From CBDEGU01 sp965238045 (GTDB lineage Bacteria; Acidobacteriota; Terriglobia; Bryobacterales; UBA6623): 64,000 nucleotides of DNA. Made by a program: the position numbers and the translations under genes. Shown in pieces: positions 17,667-24,947 of the stretch; the stretch's first letter is position 1; each line of letters starts with the position of its first letter. The DNA is taken from assembly GCA_965238045.1 (NCBI GenBank), contig CBDEGU010000007.1:248001-312000 (forward strand), read 5' to 3'. The notes under the pieces are model-generated. The model was given only the letters and a program-made list of their open reading frames with translations. It ran no database searches and was not told where the DNA came from.

Positions 17667-18911
17667 ATGCACATCATCATGCAGAAAGTCGAATGTCTCA
17701 CGCTAGAGCAGATGCGGGAGTTCCTAGCGGCCAGCGAAGAGCTGGTTTTCACTCTGTCGGGCCGCGGCGAGATCTACAATCTGGTCGAGCGCACCCTTGG
17801 CAGGCAGCAGTATCTCGGGTTGCCCAAGAAAGACAAAGGGGTCGTGCGCCACTATTTAAGCAGGCTGAGCGGACGCAGTCTGCCGCAGATCACTCGCCTG
17901 ATTGGGCAGTATCGCCAGCAGGGCGCGGTGCGGCTGAGACAGCCGCGGCGGCGGCGTTTTCCGGCCCGCTACACGCCCGGCGACATCGCCTTGCTGGCAG
18001 CAGCCGACGCGGCGCACGAAGGGCTCTCGGGCCCGGCGGTGCGGCGCATTCTGTGGCGGGAATACAACGTCTATCACAAGGAGGCCTATCAGCGGCTGGC
18101 GGAGATTTCTTCCTCCCACATCTACAACTTGCGGCGCGGGGCGGCCTATCGCCAGCACCACGTCCATCACACCAGCACCCGCGCCCGCGCCGTGGGCATT
18201 GGCGAGCGCCGCAAGCCCGACCATCGCGGCCGGCCGGGCTACTTGCGGGTCGATACCGTGCATCAGGGCGACACCTCCACCCGCCGGGGGCTCCACCATA
18301 TCAACGCCGTCGACGCGGTGACGCAGTGGCAGACGGTGGGCTGCTGCCAGACGATCTCGGAATCGCATTTGATCCCGGTTTTAGAGGCCATGCTGCATCA
18401 GTACCCTTTCCGCATCGAGGGGTTTCATTCCGACAACGGCTCGGAGTTTCTCAATTACCGGGTCGAGAAATTGTTGAACAAACTGCTGGTGGGGGAGTTC
18501 ACCAAGTCGCGGGCGCATCGCACAACCGACAACGCGTTGGTCGAGGGCAAGAATGGGGCGGTGGTGCGCAAACACATCGGACACGAACCGATCGGAGCCG
18601 AGCATGCCGAAGAGTTTCAGCGTTTCTACATGGCCGAGTTCAATCCCTACTTGAACTACCATCGCCCTTGCGGATTCGCCACCGTGGAGGTGGACGGGAA
18701 GGGCAAGCGGCGGCGCCGCTACCGGCTCGGAGACTACCACACGCCCTACGAGAAGCTGCTTTCGCTCGATCAATGGGAAAGCTACTTGAAGCCCGGCGTC
18801 ACGGCTGCTTTTCTGGAGCAGCAAGCCGGCCGGATGAGCGACACCGAGTGTGCGCTGCGGATGCAGCGGCGCAAGAGAGAACTGCTGGCCACGAGCCGCT
18901 CGCGGTGGTAG
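17667..18911 (+). CDS. Integrase-core-domain transposase
   Basis: 414 residues; ATG 17679 is an alternative start. An N-terminal helix-turn-helix region (SRLSGRSLPQITRLIGQYRQ, about residues 66-85) precedes an rve/DDE catalytic core: Asp in LRVDTVHQGD (about 195), Asp in FHSDNGSEF (about 255) and Glu in ALVEGKNG (about 295). The C-terminal part is basic. The frame is intact. IS1595 copy D lies about 85 bases upstream of its start, between it and the original terminal repeat and promoter, so expression may be reduced or driven from the IS. Confidence 0.9.
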   Translation: MHIIMQKVECLTLEQMREFLAASEELVFTLSGRGEIYNLVERTLGRQQYLGLPKKDKGVVRHYLSRLSGRSLPQITRLIGQYRQQGAVRLRQPRRRRFPARYTPGDIALLAAADAAHEGLSGPAVRRILWREYNVYHKEAYQRLAEISSSHIYNLRRGAAYRQHHVHHTSTRARAVGIGERRKPDHRGRPGYLRVDTVHQGDTSTRRGLHHINAVDAVTQWQTVGCCQTISESHLIPVLEAMLHQYPFRIEGFHSDNGSEFLNYRVEKLLNKLLVGEFTKSRAHRTTDNALVEGKNGAVVRKHIGHEPIGAEHAEEFQRFYMAEFNPYLNYHRPCGFATVEVDGKGKRRRRYRLGDYHTPYEKLLSLDQWESYLKPGVTAAFLEQQAGRMSDTECALRMQRRKRELLATSRSRW

Positions 18912-19474
18912 GAGGGCACCGCGCAGCCGGGACCTTCGCTCGCCCTCCGGGCTCCCTGCGGCCCGGCTGCGCGCGGAGGGAAACGGCGGCACGGGGTGAG
19001 AGCAAACCCATGGACAGAAACGTGGCCGCGGACCTGGAGCACGCTCCAGATGAGCGTCCCCCTGCGCCCTCACAGCCCCCTCGCCCCTGCCCCCTAGAAA
19101 GGAGATCGCTACCCACCCCTGCACCCTTACCCACCCAGACCCGTTTCAGGATCATTCTTGGATTGGAAAATGCTCCCTTCGACGAGAGCACGCCGAACTC
19201 GTTCGTGACGCAATCGAACCTAAGCATATCCCCGTGCTTCCGCAGGCACTGATGGTGTCTTGGTCCGGGTGACCCGCTGAGGAACTCGTCAGCGAGGAAC
19301 TCGTAGTGCTGAGCCGTGGCTGCACTGAAATCCTCTCCGTGTTTCCGAAAGTGATCTGAAAGATCCATCGGACCGAGAAAACCACTTGTCTTCAGCACCA
19401 TGCCAGCCAGCCCAGTATAGCTACAAGCGGTCCGCATCGCCAAGGGGGACATCGCCCTTGAGTGGCCCGCAGGC

Positions 19475-20722
19475 CTAGTAAATGAGCCGGAAGCTGCCGT
19501 TCTTTAATGTGATCGCGGCCGCAAAACTCCACTTCGGCAGTCCGGGGCCGACACCGGGTTCAGCGACAGGATTGCCGCTTTTGTCGAAAATCTGCCAGGC
19601 AAGCCTGCCGGTCTTGCCCCAACTGGCGCCTTCATTGAAGGCGAGCAGCGTTTGCCCCTTTGGGTTGGTGGCAAGCGATGGGTACTTGCGGCGGTTGGCC
19701 GGCCCGGCGGGCGCGCGCGGCTCCGAGACGGCGGGAGCCTCGCCGCCGCCGGCATCCACCCCGGCCCAGTAGACCTGGCCTTTCGTCTCCCAGGCGGCGA
19801 GAACTCCCGCGTCGCCTTCGGTGAAGCTCATGCTGCTCATCGGGCAAGCGTTGATCTCCCAGTCGTGAATCTTTTGCGAACGGAAGCTCTTGCCGTGGTC
19901 GGTGGAGGCGAGCAAATAGATGTCGCGATGAATCTCTTCGGTGGCTGAGCGGTAGAGCCCATAGAGCGTGCCGCGGCTATCGGCGAAGGTGCGCAGGCCG
20001 CAGCAGCCGCAGGAACCGGTGCCAGGGGCGGATACTGCCTGTTCTTCGGCGAAGGTGGCTCCGTTGTCGTTTGAGCGCGCAACCCAGACGCGGCGGCCGG
20101 CCTCTTTTCCCGGCCGGTCCATGCCGTGCCAGGTGACGAGCACGTGGCCCTCGGCGTCGGCGGCGACCGAGCCACCGCCGTCCAGGGCGTAGGTCTTGCG
20201 CATCAGATTGCGTTGCGGCTCGAATGCGGTCCCGGCCGTGTTGGAGCGGGCATAGAGCATCGGCGTGCCGTTGTAGGGGCTATCGGCTGGCTGGGCGGGA
20301 TTGAGCGGTCCCTTGGGCTGTGCGATGCCGGTGCCATTCCAGGCCACGTGCAGGCGGCCGTCGCTGCCCAGGGCGATTTGGGCGCCGCGGATGACGCCGC
20401 CCGCCGTGGCGCTGCCGTGCTGACTGTTGACCCGCACGGCGGCGGAAAAGCTGGCCCCGTTGTCGGTTGAACGCACATAGAAAAGGTCACCCTTGCCCTC
20501 GTCGTCGAGAAAATATACGAGGTGGATCGTGCCCTTGCCGTCGACTACGGCCTGGGGCTGGATGCCGTGATTGGGGATGGTGATGCGCTCAATAGCCGGG
20601 GCGTGGTCGCCGGCCTCCAGCGGAGCGGTGAACGCGGCCAGCATGAGGGCCATGATGCCGAACAGGCCGAGGGCGGCGGGGTGGGCGAAAGATCTGGCGA
20701 GCTTCGGCGCGGGGCGATGCAA
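19475..20722 (-). CDS. Secreted sialidase-like beta-propeller protein
   Basis: 415 residues with an N-terminal signal peptide (hydrophobic stretch about residues 13-33, cleavage after LEAGD-like sequence). Repeated Asp-box motifs S-x-D-x-G-x-x-F/W are visible: STDNGASFS, SNDNGATFA and STDHGKSFR, the hallmark of exo-sialidase/BNR propellers. A CGCCG cluster near residue 245 is unusual for the family. No obvious arginine triad of true sialidases could be assigned by eye, so carbohydrate binding without hydrolysis is possible. It lies downstream of the secreted aldolase gene on the same strand with about 150 bases between. Confidence 0.78.
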   Translation of the reverse strand: MHRPAPKLARSFAHPAALGLFGIMALMLAAFTAPLEAGDHAPAIERITIPNHGIQPQAVVDGKGTIHLVYFLDDEGKGDLFYVRSTDNGASFSAAVRVNSQHGSATAGGVIRGAQIALGSDGRLHVAWNGTGIAQPKGPLNPAQPADSPYNGTPMLYARSNTAGTAFEPQRNLMRKTYALDGGGSVAADAEGHVLVTWHGMDRPGKEAGRRVWVARSNDNGATFAEEQAVSAPGTGSCGCCGLRTFADSRGTLYGLYRSATEEIHRDIYLLASTDHGKSFRSQKIHDWEINACPMSSMSFTEGDAGVLAAWETKGQVYWAGVDAGGGEAPAVSEPRAPAGPANRRKYPSLATNPKGQTLLAFNEGASWGKTGRLAWQIFDKSGNPVAEPGVGPGLPKWSFAAAITLKNGSFRLIY

Positions 20723-20811
20723 GGAAGCTCCTCCTGGGCTGGCTGGGACGGCAGGATAGCGTCTGCCTCTCTCCCTATTAGAACAGAGCCTGAAGGGCGG
20801 TTCTTGGCCGC

Positions 20812-20831
20812 CGGTCCGTAGCTACGGACCG
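20812..20831. promoter_or_regulatory. Perfect 20-bp palindrome
   Basis: CGGTCCGTAGCTACGGACCG is a perfect dyad lying in the gap between the secreted aldolase gene (upstream on the minus strand) and the sialidase-like gene. It has no T tract, so an operator for a dimeric regulator is at least as likely as a terminator. Confidence 0.45.
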
Positions 20832-20870
20832 TTGACTGCTGCCCCCCGATTCCCGATTACGCCGATCGCG

Positions 20871-21833
20871 CTACCAGGGCATCTTGCGCTTGGTGTGCTT
20901 GCGACCGATCTCGGCGGCCTCCTGGCTGCCCGAGCCGATCATGACGCCTTCGTCAAGCATGGCCTTGACGTCGTCTGGGCTGACGCCATTGAGGAAAGGA
21001 ATCTTGGCCAGCTTCGTCGCGGCGAAAACCCGGGCCCGCGCGTCGGTAAGAACCTTCGGGCGGGGATCCCGTCGTCCCAAGATGCCGAACGACATGCCCA
21101 TGTCTCCCGGACCCCACTCGGCAAATCCGATGCCGGGAATCGCGACACTCGCCTCCACGTTTTGCAGCGCGTGGCGATCCTCGATCTTCAGACCCAAGAG
21201 GATTTCGCCGCTGGGGTCCAGGGGCCAGGGTTCGGCGCGCTTGAGATATTCGTCACCCGAGATGCCCCAGATCTTAGAGGCGAACCCCTGGCTGCCGCTG
21301 CCGCGCAGCCCTTCGCCGAGGCCGCCGCTTCCGACGGCCTTCTTGTGGTGTGGATATCGCGCGGCTTGCACGAACACCCGAACCGCCTCGGGCGACCGCG
21401 CATGGCAAAGCAGAATACCGTGAACGCCCGAGGAGAGCACCTGTTCGACCATCCAATAGTTGGCGCGCATGATGTATTCGTCAATGCCTCCCACCGGCAG
21501 AGTGCAGATCACAGTCGGGGTGCGGTGACCGCTCTTGGTCGGGCCAGCGTCCACTAAGCCGCGCATGAAGGCACGGATGCCCGTGATGTTGTAAGCGCCG
21601 TGTTCCATTTCCATGCTGATGTAGTCCGCCCAGGTGCTGGCCATCTCCTTGCCTTTTTCGTAGCTGGCATCGGTGCTGGAGATCTGGGAGTAGTAGATGG
21701 GCTGGCCGCTTGCCAGCAATTCGATGGCGCGGTTGATTCGTTTTGGTTTCGGCGGAGGCGCCGACACCAGCGTCGAAAGTCCCGCCGTCCAAGCCGCTAC
21801 GGCCAGGCCCAATACGAGCGCAGTCTTTTTCAT
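20871..21833 (-). CDS. Exported HpcH/HpaI aldolase/citrate-lyase-family protein
   Basis: 320 residues from ATG 21833, supported by GGGAGGAAGG just upstream; the longer frame to 21917 is unlikely. The first 25 residues (KKTALVLGLAVAAWTAGLST) are a clear signal peptide, unusual for this cytosolic family. The TIM-barrel landmarks are present: YISMEMEHGAYN, ILLGLKIEDRHAL (metal-ligand Glu) and FAEWGPGDMGMSFG. Family members cleave 2-keto-3-deoxy sugar acids or related hydroxyacids in a metal-dependent aldol reaction. Function outside the cytoplasm is unexplained and could be non-aldolase. Followed by the sialidase-like gene. Confidence 0.82.
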   Translation of the reverse strand: MKKTALVLGLAVAAWTAGLSTLVSAPPPKPKRINRAIELLASGQPIYYSQISSTDASYEKGKEMASTWADYISMEMEHGAYNITGIRAFMRGLVDAGPTKSGHRTPTVICTLPVGGIDEYIMRANYWMVEQVLSSGVHGILLCHARSPEAVRVFVQAARYPHHKKAVGSGGLGEGLRGSGSQGFASKIWGISGDEYLKRAEPWPLDPSGEILLGLKIEDRHALQNVEASVAIPGIGFAEWGPGDMGMSFGILGRRDPRPKVLTDARARVFAATKLAKIPFLNGVSPDDVKAMLDEGVMIGSGSQEAAEIGRKHTKRKMPW

Positions 21834-22024
21834 TCCTTCCTCCCTGGATTGCAGACGGACTCGCGCGACGCAATGCGCGGAGCCGCGTGAGCGCCGACGC
21901 GTGCCGCCGTGAGACAAGCGGGATCATCATAGCATGGCGAGAGGGAAGGACCGGGTGTGGTAAAATTCACCTGAACCGATGGGTGATTTCCGCGCCCGGA
22001 CTCTGCTTCGAATCGAGCGAAACC

Positions 22025-23335
22025 ATGTGGCGAATTTCCTTTCTATTTCTGATTCTCCTTGTTAGCTTGCCGGGACAAATCATCGTCCTTTCCCACATCC
22101 GGCTCATTGACGGCACGGGACGCCCGGCACTCGAGGATGCCTCGATCGTTGTCGGGGGGGGGAAGATCCGCGCCATTGGGCCCGCCTCCCGCATCAAGAC
22201 GCCCCAAGGCGCTCAAGTCATTGACCTGAGCGGCAAGACCATCATGCCCGGGATGATCAACCTCCACGGGCATGTTGGCATGGTCAGCGGTCTGAGCCAG
22301 GACATGAAACACTATACGCGCGAAAACGCCGTGGCACAGCTTCGCGTCTATGCCCAGTACGGCGTTACAACCACCACTAGCATGGGAACCGATCATGACC
22401 TGATCCTCGACATTCGAGATCAGCAGCGCCGCGGCAAGGTGAGCGGCGCCCGCGTCTTTACCGCGCTTCAGGGGTTCACCACCCTCAACGGTTATCCGAC
22501 CCACGCGCCTGGGATCAAAGGCGTCGCCCAAGAAGTCGCCACCGCCGCACAGGCGCGCGCGTGGGTAAATAAGCTCGCTGATCGCGGCGCCGACGTCATC
22601 AAGATGTGGATCGACGACCATCACGACACCTTCAAGAAGATCCCGCCAGCGGTCTACCGGGCGATCATTTCGCAGGCGCATAAGCGGGGCCTTCTGGCCT
22701 TCGCCCATCTCTACGAGCTGGACGACGCCAAGGGCCTGGTCCGCGCGGGCCTGGACGTCATGGCTCACAGCATCCGCGACCGGGAAGTCGAGGACGAACT
22801 GATCGCCCTGCTGCGGAAGAACAAAGTGACCGCGGTGGCCACGCTCAGCCGCGAAAAGTCCACGTTTGCGTATGCCGATTCGCCGGCCTGGCTCGACGAT
22901 CCGTTTTTCCAAAGGGGGACGACACCTGAAATCATTCAGGCCCTGAAGACGACCTTGAAGAAGAAGCAGGCGGCCGATCCGGAACGAGAGATCAACATCC
23001 AGGGTCTGAAGATCGCCATGCGCAACCTCAAGAAACTCTCCGACGCCGGCGTCCGCATCGGTTTTGGAAGCGATTCGGGTCCGCCCGCGCGGTTCCCCGG
23101 CTACTTCGAGCACTGGGAAATGGAACTCATGGCGCAGGCGGGATTGACGCCCATGCAGATCATCCAGGCCGCTACGAAGACTTCCGCCGAGGCCCTCAAG
23201 ATCGCGAAGAATTTCGGGACGCTGGAAAAGGGAAAGGCGGCCGATTTCATCGTTTTAGACAAGAATCCGCTCGACGACATTCGTAACTCCCGGGCGATTC
23301 ACTCTGTTTATCTGGCGGGCCAGCGGCTTGAGTAG
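22025..23335 (+). CDS. Exported amidohydrolase
   Basis: 436 residues from ATG 22025, where a signal peptide begins (SFLFLILLVSLPG); the upstream open frame is not used. Metal-dependent hydrolase layout: an N-terminal beta-sandwich (IRLIDGTGRPALEDASIVV), PGMINLHGHVG (HxH metal ligands), FAHLYEL and MAHSIRD (further histidines), FGSDSGPP (catalytic Asp), and a return to the sandwich with GTLEKGKAADFIVLDKNPL. This is the imidazolonepropionase-like branch that includes exported prolidases and Xaa-Pro or cyclic-imide hydrolases; the substrate is not predictable. Divergent from the secreted aldolase gene. Confidence 0.9.
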   Translation: MWRISFLFLILLVSLPGQIIVLSHIRLIDGTGRPALEDASIVVGGGKIRAIGPASRIKTPQGAQVIDLSGKTIMPGMINLHGHVGMVSGLSQDMKHYTRENAVAQLRVYAQYGVTTTTSMGTDHDLILDIRDQQRRGKVSGARVFTALQGFTTLNGYPTHAPGIKGVAQEVATAAQARAWVNKLADRGADVIKMWIDDHHDTFKKIPPAVYRAIISQAHKRGLLAFAHLYELDDAKGLVRAGLDVMAHSIRDREVEDELIALLRKNKVTAVATLSREKSTFAYADSPAWLDDPFFQRGTTPEIIQALKTTLKKKQAADPEREINIQGLKIAMRNLKKLSDAGVRIGFGSDSGPPARFPGYFEHWEMELMAQAGLTPMQIIQAATKTSAEALKIAKNFGTLEKGKAADFIVLDKNPLDDIRNSRAIHSVYLAGQRLE

Positions 23336-23405
23336 CCGGCCGGACTTGGTGTGATACACTGATGCCGGAATCCGGGGGGGATGCCGGAATCGGGAGGAGG
23401 GGACC

Positions 23406-24254
23406 TTGCTGATTGATCCTAGTAAGTGTGTAGCATGCGCGAATTGTGTCCCCGTGTGCCCGATGGGGGCGATCTACGTCGATGAGCACATCAACCGCGC
23501 CAGGATCGATGCCGACGAGTGCGTCGAATGCGGCACATGCTTTCGCATGAGCGGGGAGAAGCTGAATCCCATTCTCGTGCGGGGAGTTCGCAAGCTGGCG
23601 AAGCTTTTCCGTTTCCGCTTCGAGCCCGAACCCGACGTCTGCCCGACATCGGCTTTCGTCATGGACGAGCTCGAATGGCCGCGCATCGTCCGGCGAGTGT
23701 TCAGCGACCCGCTTGTCGAGCACAAGTCGACCGGGATTCACGGACGGGGCACCGAGGAGGTTAAGACCAACGATGTGTCTTCTCGCGTCGGTGTCGGCGA
23801 GGCCGGCTACGTCATTGAATTCGGCCGGCCGGGGGTTGGGGTCCGCTTTGCCGATATCGAAAAAATGACGGTCGCGCTGGCGAATTTGAACGTTACTTTC
23901 GAGCCGAAAAATCCGATCACGCACCTGATGACCGACATGTCGAAGGGCACGCTGAAAGAAGACCTGCTGCAAGAGAAGATCCTCTCGGCGATTGTGGAAA
24001 TCAAGACCGGGATCGATGAGGTTTCCGCCGTGCTCGACACCGTCACCGAAGTGTCCAAGCAGATTGACACCGTCATCGCGGTGGGCGTTTCCACGCGCTG
24101 TGATGAAGAAGGCGAGGACCGCAGGCTGGCTCCGATTCTGAAGGAACTCGGCTACCGGTTTGAACGCGCGAAAACCAACATGGGCTTGGGACGCGTCACG
24201 AACGCGGGGGTCCGGGAGAAAGTGGGTGACCAATACGCTGCACCGGTACGGTAA
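23406..24254 (+). CDS. Ferredoxin-domain protein with long uncharacterised C-terminal region
   Basis: 282 residues; TTG start supported by GGGAGGAGGGG immediately upstream. The first 60 residues hold one complete 4Fe-4S motif (CVACANCVPVCP) and a partial second one (CVECGTC without the distal CP), followed by a lone PDVCPTSA at about 80. The remaining 200 residues match no family I know; they contain an IEFGRPGVGVRFADIEKM segment and a long predicted helix (EKILSAIVEIKTGIDEVSAV) of coiled-coil character. It overlaps the next gene by 29 bases, so the two are translationally coupled. A role as an electron-carrying or iron-sulfur sensing subunit is possible. Confidence 0.7.
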   Translation: MLIDPSKCVACANCVPVCPMGAIYVDEHINRARIDADECVECGTCFRMSGEKLNPILVRGVRKLAKLFRFRFEPEPDVCPTSAFVMDELEWPRIVRRVFSDPLVEHKSTGIHGRGTEEVKTNDVSSRVGVGEAGYVIEFGRPGVGVRFADIEKMTVALANLNVTFEPKNPITHLMTDMSKGTLKEDLLQEKILSAIVEIKTGIDEVSAVLDTVTEVSKQIDTVIAVGVSTRCDEEGEDRRLAPILKELGYRFERAKTNMGLGRVTNAGVREKVGDQYAAPVR

Positions 24255-24900
24255 CGCCCAGAGCTTCGGCGACGATTACATTATCTTCGCCATCCCGTGC
24301 AAGGGCAAGAATGACGAAGGCGCCGTGGAGAAGCTGCGGCAGTTCTTGAGTATTTGCGTCACGCACAAACCTGTGAATATGGGCAATTCGCAGTTCAGCG
24401 CCTACCGGCGATCGCCCAGGCTGCAGCCCACGGTCCACTGGAATCGCAACACCGAGGCTGACTATCCGACCGTCATCCGGGGGGTGGAGAAAGCGGGCAC
24501 CGTGGCCGCCGTTTTCGACTCGCGCGAGAAAGCCGAAGCCTGCTTGCGTGAGGTGATCAAGGCGGGCCTGGGCCTGTCGGTCAACATCAGTACGTCGGTC
24601 GAGGGCGCGAAGGATGTTGCGATGCGGTGCGGCATTCGGCGCCACAGCGTCGAGTATTCCCTGGGCTTCGCCGATCCCCACGATCATCTGCCCAACAGCC
24701 AGGTGCTCGAACTCTCCACGATGTGCGGCCATGGCATGGTCTCGTTCAACATGGCGAAGAAGATGCTGGACATGGTCCGCGAAGGGCGCCGCAGCTCCGA
24801 ACAAGCCGTGCGCACTCTGGCGCGGTTCTGCCCTTGCGGGGTGTACAACCCCCAGCGGGCCAAACGTCTTCTGGAGGAAGGCCGCAGCCACCAGGCGTAG
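24226..24900 (+). CDS. Cysteine-rich protein of unknown function, partner of the ferredoxin-type gene
   Basis: 224 residues from GTG 24226 (preceded by GGGAG), 29 bases inside the upstream gene. No family recognised. Visible features: GDDYIIFAIPCKGKNDEGAV at the N terminus, KAGLGLSVNISTSVEGA in the middle, TMCGHGMVSFN, and a C-terminal FCPCGVYNPQRAKRLLEEG. Cysteines at IPCKG, ICVTH, EACLRE, RCGIRR, MCGHG and FCPCG could bind metal or an iron-sulfur centre. No signal peptide, so cytoplasmic. Overlap with a 4Fe-4S protein suggests one complex. The sulfatase gene follows 47 bases later, but sulfatase maturation proteins (anSME-type) look different. Confidence 0.65.
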   Translation: MTNTLHRYGNAQSFGDDYIIFAIPCKGKNDEGAVEKLRQFLSICVTHKPVNMGNSQFSAYRRSPRLQPTVHWNRNTEADYPTVIRGVEKAGTVAAVFDSREKAEACLREVIKAGLGLSVNISTSVEGAKDVAMRCGIRRHSVEYSLGFADPHDHLPNSQVLELSTMCGHGMVSFNMAKKMLDMVREGRRSSEQAVRTLARFCPCGVYNPQRAKRLLEEGRSHQA

Positions 24901-24947
24901 TCGCCCCACTTCTTGCACTGGCTGTCAGCATCCGCAAAGAGGAGAGC

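Larger units (their letters stand above)
15296..17691. repeat. 176-bp tandem duplication across the target/IS junction, both arms hit by IS1595
   Basis: After removal of IS1595 copies C and D with their target duplications, 15296-16516 and 16517-17691 collapse to two near-identical direct repeats of about 176 bp. Each unit starts GGATGTGTATGGGCTCCCAG (3' part of the toxin-like gene) and runs through the TCCCTT target site into the first 120 bases of the integrase-core IS, ending CAGAAAGTC. The junction at 16516/16517 has one to two bases of microhomology. The arms carry different IS1595 insertions (TCAGTATA and CAAGATGA targets). Confidence 0.9.
16570..19173 (+). mobile_element. Integrase-core (rve) insertion sequence, ISNCY/IS1202-like
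   Basis: About 1.6 kb once IS1595 copy D is removed. The left end reads TCCAATACAAGATGATCCTG and the inverted right end TCCAATCCAAGAATGATCCT, both followed by GAAA; a second subterminal copy of the motif lies near 17610-17632 (TTTCCAACACAAGATGATCC). A 6-bp direct repeat TCCCTT (16564-16569 and 19174-19179) flanks it. It carries a single transposase and a 260-bp GC-rich non-coding 3' region (18912-19173). The assignment to the ISNCY/IS1202 type is from memory of protein style and length. Confidence 0.8.
15256..19452 (-). pseudogene. Toxin-like small gene, broken by an integrase-core IS and IS1595 copies
   Basis: The N-terminal part is read from 19452 to 19174 (DHFRKHGEDFSAATAQHYEF, HGDMLRFD, TNEFGVLSSKG). 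It is cut by the integrase-core IS. It resumes at 16387-16371 and, beyond IS1595 copy C, at 15325-15256 (KIRTYYILKLGAHTHP and a C terminus VDGCAQ, stop). With the elements and their duplications removed, the joint is in frame and gives about 121 residues. Similar segments (H..HG..F, GD.VR.D..TNEFGV, IRTYY) occur, as far as I recall, as C-terminal modules of bacterial polymorphic toxins; the enzyme activity is unknown. A second, truncated copy of the 3' part (16569-16517) lies in the tandem duplication. The true start could be 19452 or a later ATG such as 19401. Confidence 0.6.

Noticed and set aside
4393..17691. Possible CRISPR-like array from repeated short strings around the IS elements
   Set aside because: The repeats are terminal inverted repeats, target duplications and one tandem duplication; there is no regular repeat-spacer pattern and no cas gene.
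17621..19252. 543-codon frame overlapping the integrase-core transposase
   Set aside because: It is out of phase with the transposase and has a proline/arginine-rich composition typical of shifted high-GC frames.
23406..24900. Ferredoxin-type pair as the sulfatase-maturing enzyme (anSME) for the next gene
   Set aside because: anSME is a radical-SAM protein with a CxxxCxxC motif and about 370-400 residues; neither protein has it.
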